DNA of 64,000 nt from assembly GCF_014904795.1 (NCBI RefSeq), contig NZ_JACZFS010000045.1, forward strand, positions 1-64,000, read 5' to 3'. The translations under genes were made by a program, and so were the position numbers. Under the pieces are notes generated by a model. It saw only the letters and a program-made list of their open reading frames with translations, had not been told where the DNA came from and ran no database searches. Shown here piece after piece: positions 62,449-64,000 of this stretch; within the stretch, counting starts at the first letter, position 1; every line of letters begins with the position of its first letter. Source of the DNA: Nisaea nitritireducens. GTDB taxonomy: Bacteria > Pseudomonadota > Alphaproteobacteria > Thalassobaculales > Thalassobaculaceae.

Positions 62449-63435
62449 ATGTACAGGTCGGTTACCGTTCGTCGCGAAAGCTGGCCGCTGCAGGGCGTCT
62501 TCCGGATTTCCCGGGGCGCCCGGACAGAGTCGGAAGTCATTGTCGTGGAAATTGCCGGCGACGATGTCGCCGGCATGGGCGAATGCTTTCCCTACAAGCG
62601 CTACGGCGAAACGCTGGATAGCGTTGCGGCCCAGATCGAGTCCGTGGCGGGCGAGCTTGCCAACGGTATGGACCGTGCCGGTCTGGCGGCCGCGCTCGCA
62701 CCGGGGGCAGCCCGCAATGCCATCGATTGCGCCCTTTGGGATCTTGAGGCGAAACAGACCGGCAAGCGGGTCTGGGAACTTGCCGGTCTGCCAGAACCGA
62801 AGCCGGTCACGACCGTCTTCACGCTCGGCGTGGACGAGCCGGAAGTGATGGGCGCGAAAGCGGCCGAAAACGCGGCACGCCCGGTTTTGAAGCTGAAGAT
62901 GACCGGTGACGACAAGGATCTGGAGCGGGTTACCCTGATCCACAAGAACGCCCCGAACGCGAAGCTCGTGGTCGATGCCAATGAAGGCTGGACCGTGGCG
63001 CAGTATCAGGAATACGCGCCGAAATTCGCCGAACTCGGTGTGGTCATGATCGAACAGCCGTTGCCTGCGGCTGACGATGAAGGTCTCAAGGGGCTGGATC
63101 GCGTCGTACCGGTCTGCGCCGACGAGAGCTGTCACGACAGCAAGACCCTCGATGCGCTGGTCGGCAAGTACGATATGATCAACATCAAGCTGGACAAGAC
63201 CGGTGGTTTGACCGAAGCGCTCGTGTTGCGCGACAAGGCGCTCGAAATGGGCTTCGAGGTCATGGTCGGCTGCATGGTCGGCACCTCGCTTGCCATGGCG
63301 CCGGGCGTACTCGTGGCGCAGGGATGTGCCGTGGTCGATCTCGACGGGCCGCTGTTGCTGGCGAAAGACCGGGAGCCGGGACTGGCTTATCTGGGCAGCG
63401 TCATTCAGCCTCCCGAATTCGGGACCTGGGGCTAG
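62449..63435 (+). CDS. dgcA: N-acetyl-D-glutamate racemase, enolase superfamily (dipeptide-epimerase-like)
   Basis: A 328-aa enolase-superfamily enzyme. Catalytic residues: Lys148 and Lys150 in LKLKMTG, Asp176 in VDANEGW, Glu202 in EQPLP, Asp225 in ADES and Lys247 in NIKLDKTGG. Together with DgcN it converts D-glutamate through N-acetyl-D-glutamate to N-acetyl-L-glutamate. AGAGGAG precedes the ATG. L-Ala-D/L-Glu dipeptide epimerase is the main alternative, but the DUF1611 neighbour favours DgcA. Confidence 0.87.
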   Translation: MYRSVTVRRESWPLQGVFRISRGARTESEVIVVEIAGDDVAGMGECFPYKRYGETLDSVAAQIESVAGELANGMDRAGLAAALAPGAARNAIDCALWDLEAKQTGKRVWELAGLPEPKPVTTVFTLGVDEPEVMGAKAAENAARPVLKLKMTGDDKDLERVTLIHKNAPNAKLVVDANEGWTVAQYQEYAPKFAELGVVMIEQPLPAADDEGLKGLDRVVPVCADESCHDSKTLDALVGKYDMINIKLDKTGGLTEALVLRDKALEMGFEVMVGCMVGTSLAMAPGVLVAQGCAVVDLDGPLLLAKDREPGLAYLGSVIQPPEFGTWG

Positions 63436-63442
63436 CCTTCCG

Positions 63443-64000
63443 ATGGGCGATCTGCCGGACGTCACGTCCCACTACAGCTCGGACGGGCTGGCGGACCGGT
63501 TGATCGCAATCCTTGAAGAATCCGGTATCGACCGGGACAGCATCACCGAAGCGGACCTGCATTCCGTCGATCAGATGCACTTGCGTGGCCGGACGGCGGC
63601 GACGGAGTTTCTGGACAGCCTCGACATCAAGGCTGGAGACAAGGTGCTGGATGTCGGTTGTGGCCTGGGCGGACCGGCACGCATGGCCGCGACCCGCTAT
63701 GGCGCGGATGTCACCGGCATAGATCTGACAGAGGCGTTCTGCGACGGCGCGCGGCAGCTCAATGCTCTGGTCGGGCTGGAGAATATCCGGATCGAGCAGG
63801 GCGACGCGCTTGCCATGCTGTTCCCCGACAACAGTTTTGACGTGATCTTCACCCTGCATGTAGCGATGAACATCGCCGACAAGGCGGAGCTTTACCGCGA
63901 AATTGCCCGGGTCCTGAAGCCGGGCGGCCGGTTCGGCCTTTATGACGTGGTCGCCGGATCGGGAGAGCCGATCCACATGCCTGTCCCCTGGGCGACCTTG
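63443..64000 (+). CDS. Class I SAM-dependent methyltransferase, cut by window edge
   Basis: Only the first 186 codons are present. The SAM-binding core reads KVLDVGCGLGGPARMAA, then DVTGIDLTEAFC and ARVLKPGGRFGLYDVV, like UbiE/sarcosine-dimethylglycine-type methyltransferases. It starts seven bases after dgcA, so it is probably in the same transcript, although no role in D-glutamate use is obvious. The C-terminal half lies outside the window. Confidence 0.88.
   Translation, partial: MGDLPDVTSHYSSDGLADRLIAILEESGIDRDSITEADLHSVDQMHLRGRTAATEFLDSLDIKAGDKVLDVGCGLGGPARMAATRYGADVTGIDLTEAFCDGARQLNALVGLENIRIEQGDALAMLFPDNSFDVIFTLHVAMNIADKAELYREIARVLKPGGRFGLYDVVAGSGEPIHMPVPWATL

Overview
The window reads as one contiguous piece of a GC-rich alphaproteobacterial chromosome, most likely a free-living, probably marine member of the Rhodospirillales. 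The support is indirect: a PetP/PetR-like MarR-response regulator pair, a phasin with TGC-type operators, UbiK, an Uup-type ABC-F protein, a TTT carboxylate transporter beside DgcN/DgcA, and DUF1217, DUF1194, DUF1611 and DUF3237 proteins. I saw no rRNA, tRNA, CRISPR array or insertion sequence. Both ends cut genes: prs on the left and a methyltransferase on the right.

Region 1 (1-7000, minus strand) holds prs, a lipoprotein, a metal-free M24 hydrolase, a PgeF-type laccase-domain enzyme, midA, lgt and rfaD. Region 2 (7100-15340) holds ubiK, a YbjN protein behind a very structured leader, proC, a cupin, an Lrp-type and a TetR-type regulator, a phasin with paired operators, csaA, a histidine kinase-response regulator-MarR operon and ilvE. 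Region 3 (15400-27340) holds a thioesterase whose start codon sits in a hairpin loop, a small palindromic repeat, a group III ornithine/lysine decarboxylase, an AmpD-like amidase, an EamA exporter, an ABC-F protein, a TerB/DnaJ protein, a GlcD-type dehydrogenase, a PAS histidine kinase, a serine hydrolase and agmatinase.

Region 4 (27341-33041) is the least understood. It has an exported protein of no known family, then three overlapping genes of no family I recognise (555, 184 and 370 aa; the last is a single-pass membrane protein), then a DUF1194 von Willebrand-type protein and tusA. Region 5 (33073-37985) looks like a sugar-acid or hydroxy-acid catabolic locus: a PLP dehydratase with a TTG start, a BDH2-like dehydrogenase, a UxaA-family dehydratase, a Nudix hydrolase and a degenerate amidohydrolase. 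Region 6 (38200-46040) holds a chemoreceptor, an O-methyltransferase, a ZIP transporter and scattered AT-richer accessory genes: a Pycsar-like membrane effector without a visible cyclase, and a convergent winged-helix / adenine methylase pair.

Region 7 (46100-55840) has a cupredoxin-hybrid kinase-CheY operon, plsC, a FliL-like gene, gamma-glutamyltransferase and an 832-aa DUF1217 protein with a flagellin-like middle. Region 8 (55863-64000) is a coherent acidic amino-acid locus: aspartate dehydrogenase diverges from two TctC-type binding proteins, tctB and tctA, followed by dgcN and dgcA, which convert D-glutamate through N-acetyl-D-glutamate to N-acetyl-L-glutamate. The inferred job is uptake and use of D-glutamate or a related acid, perhaps from peptidoglycan.
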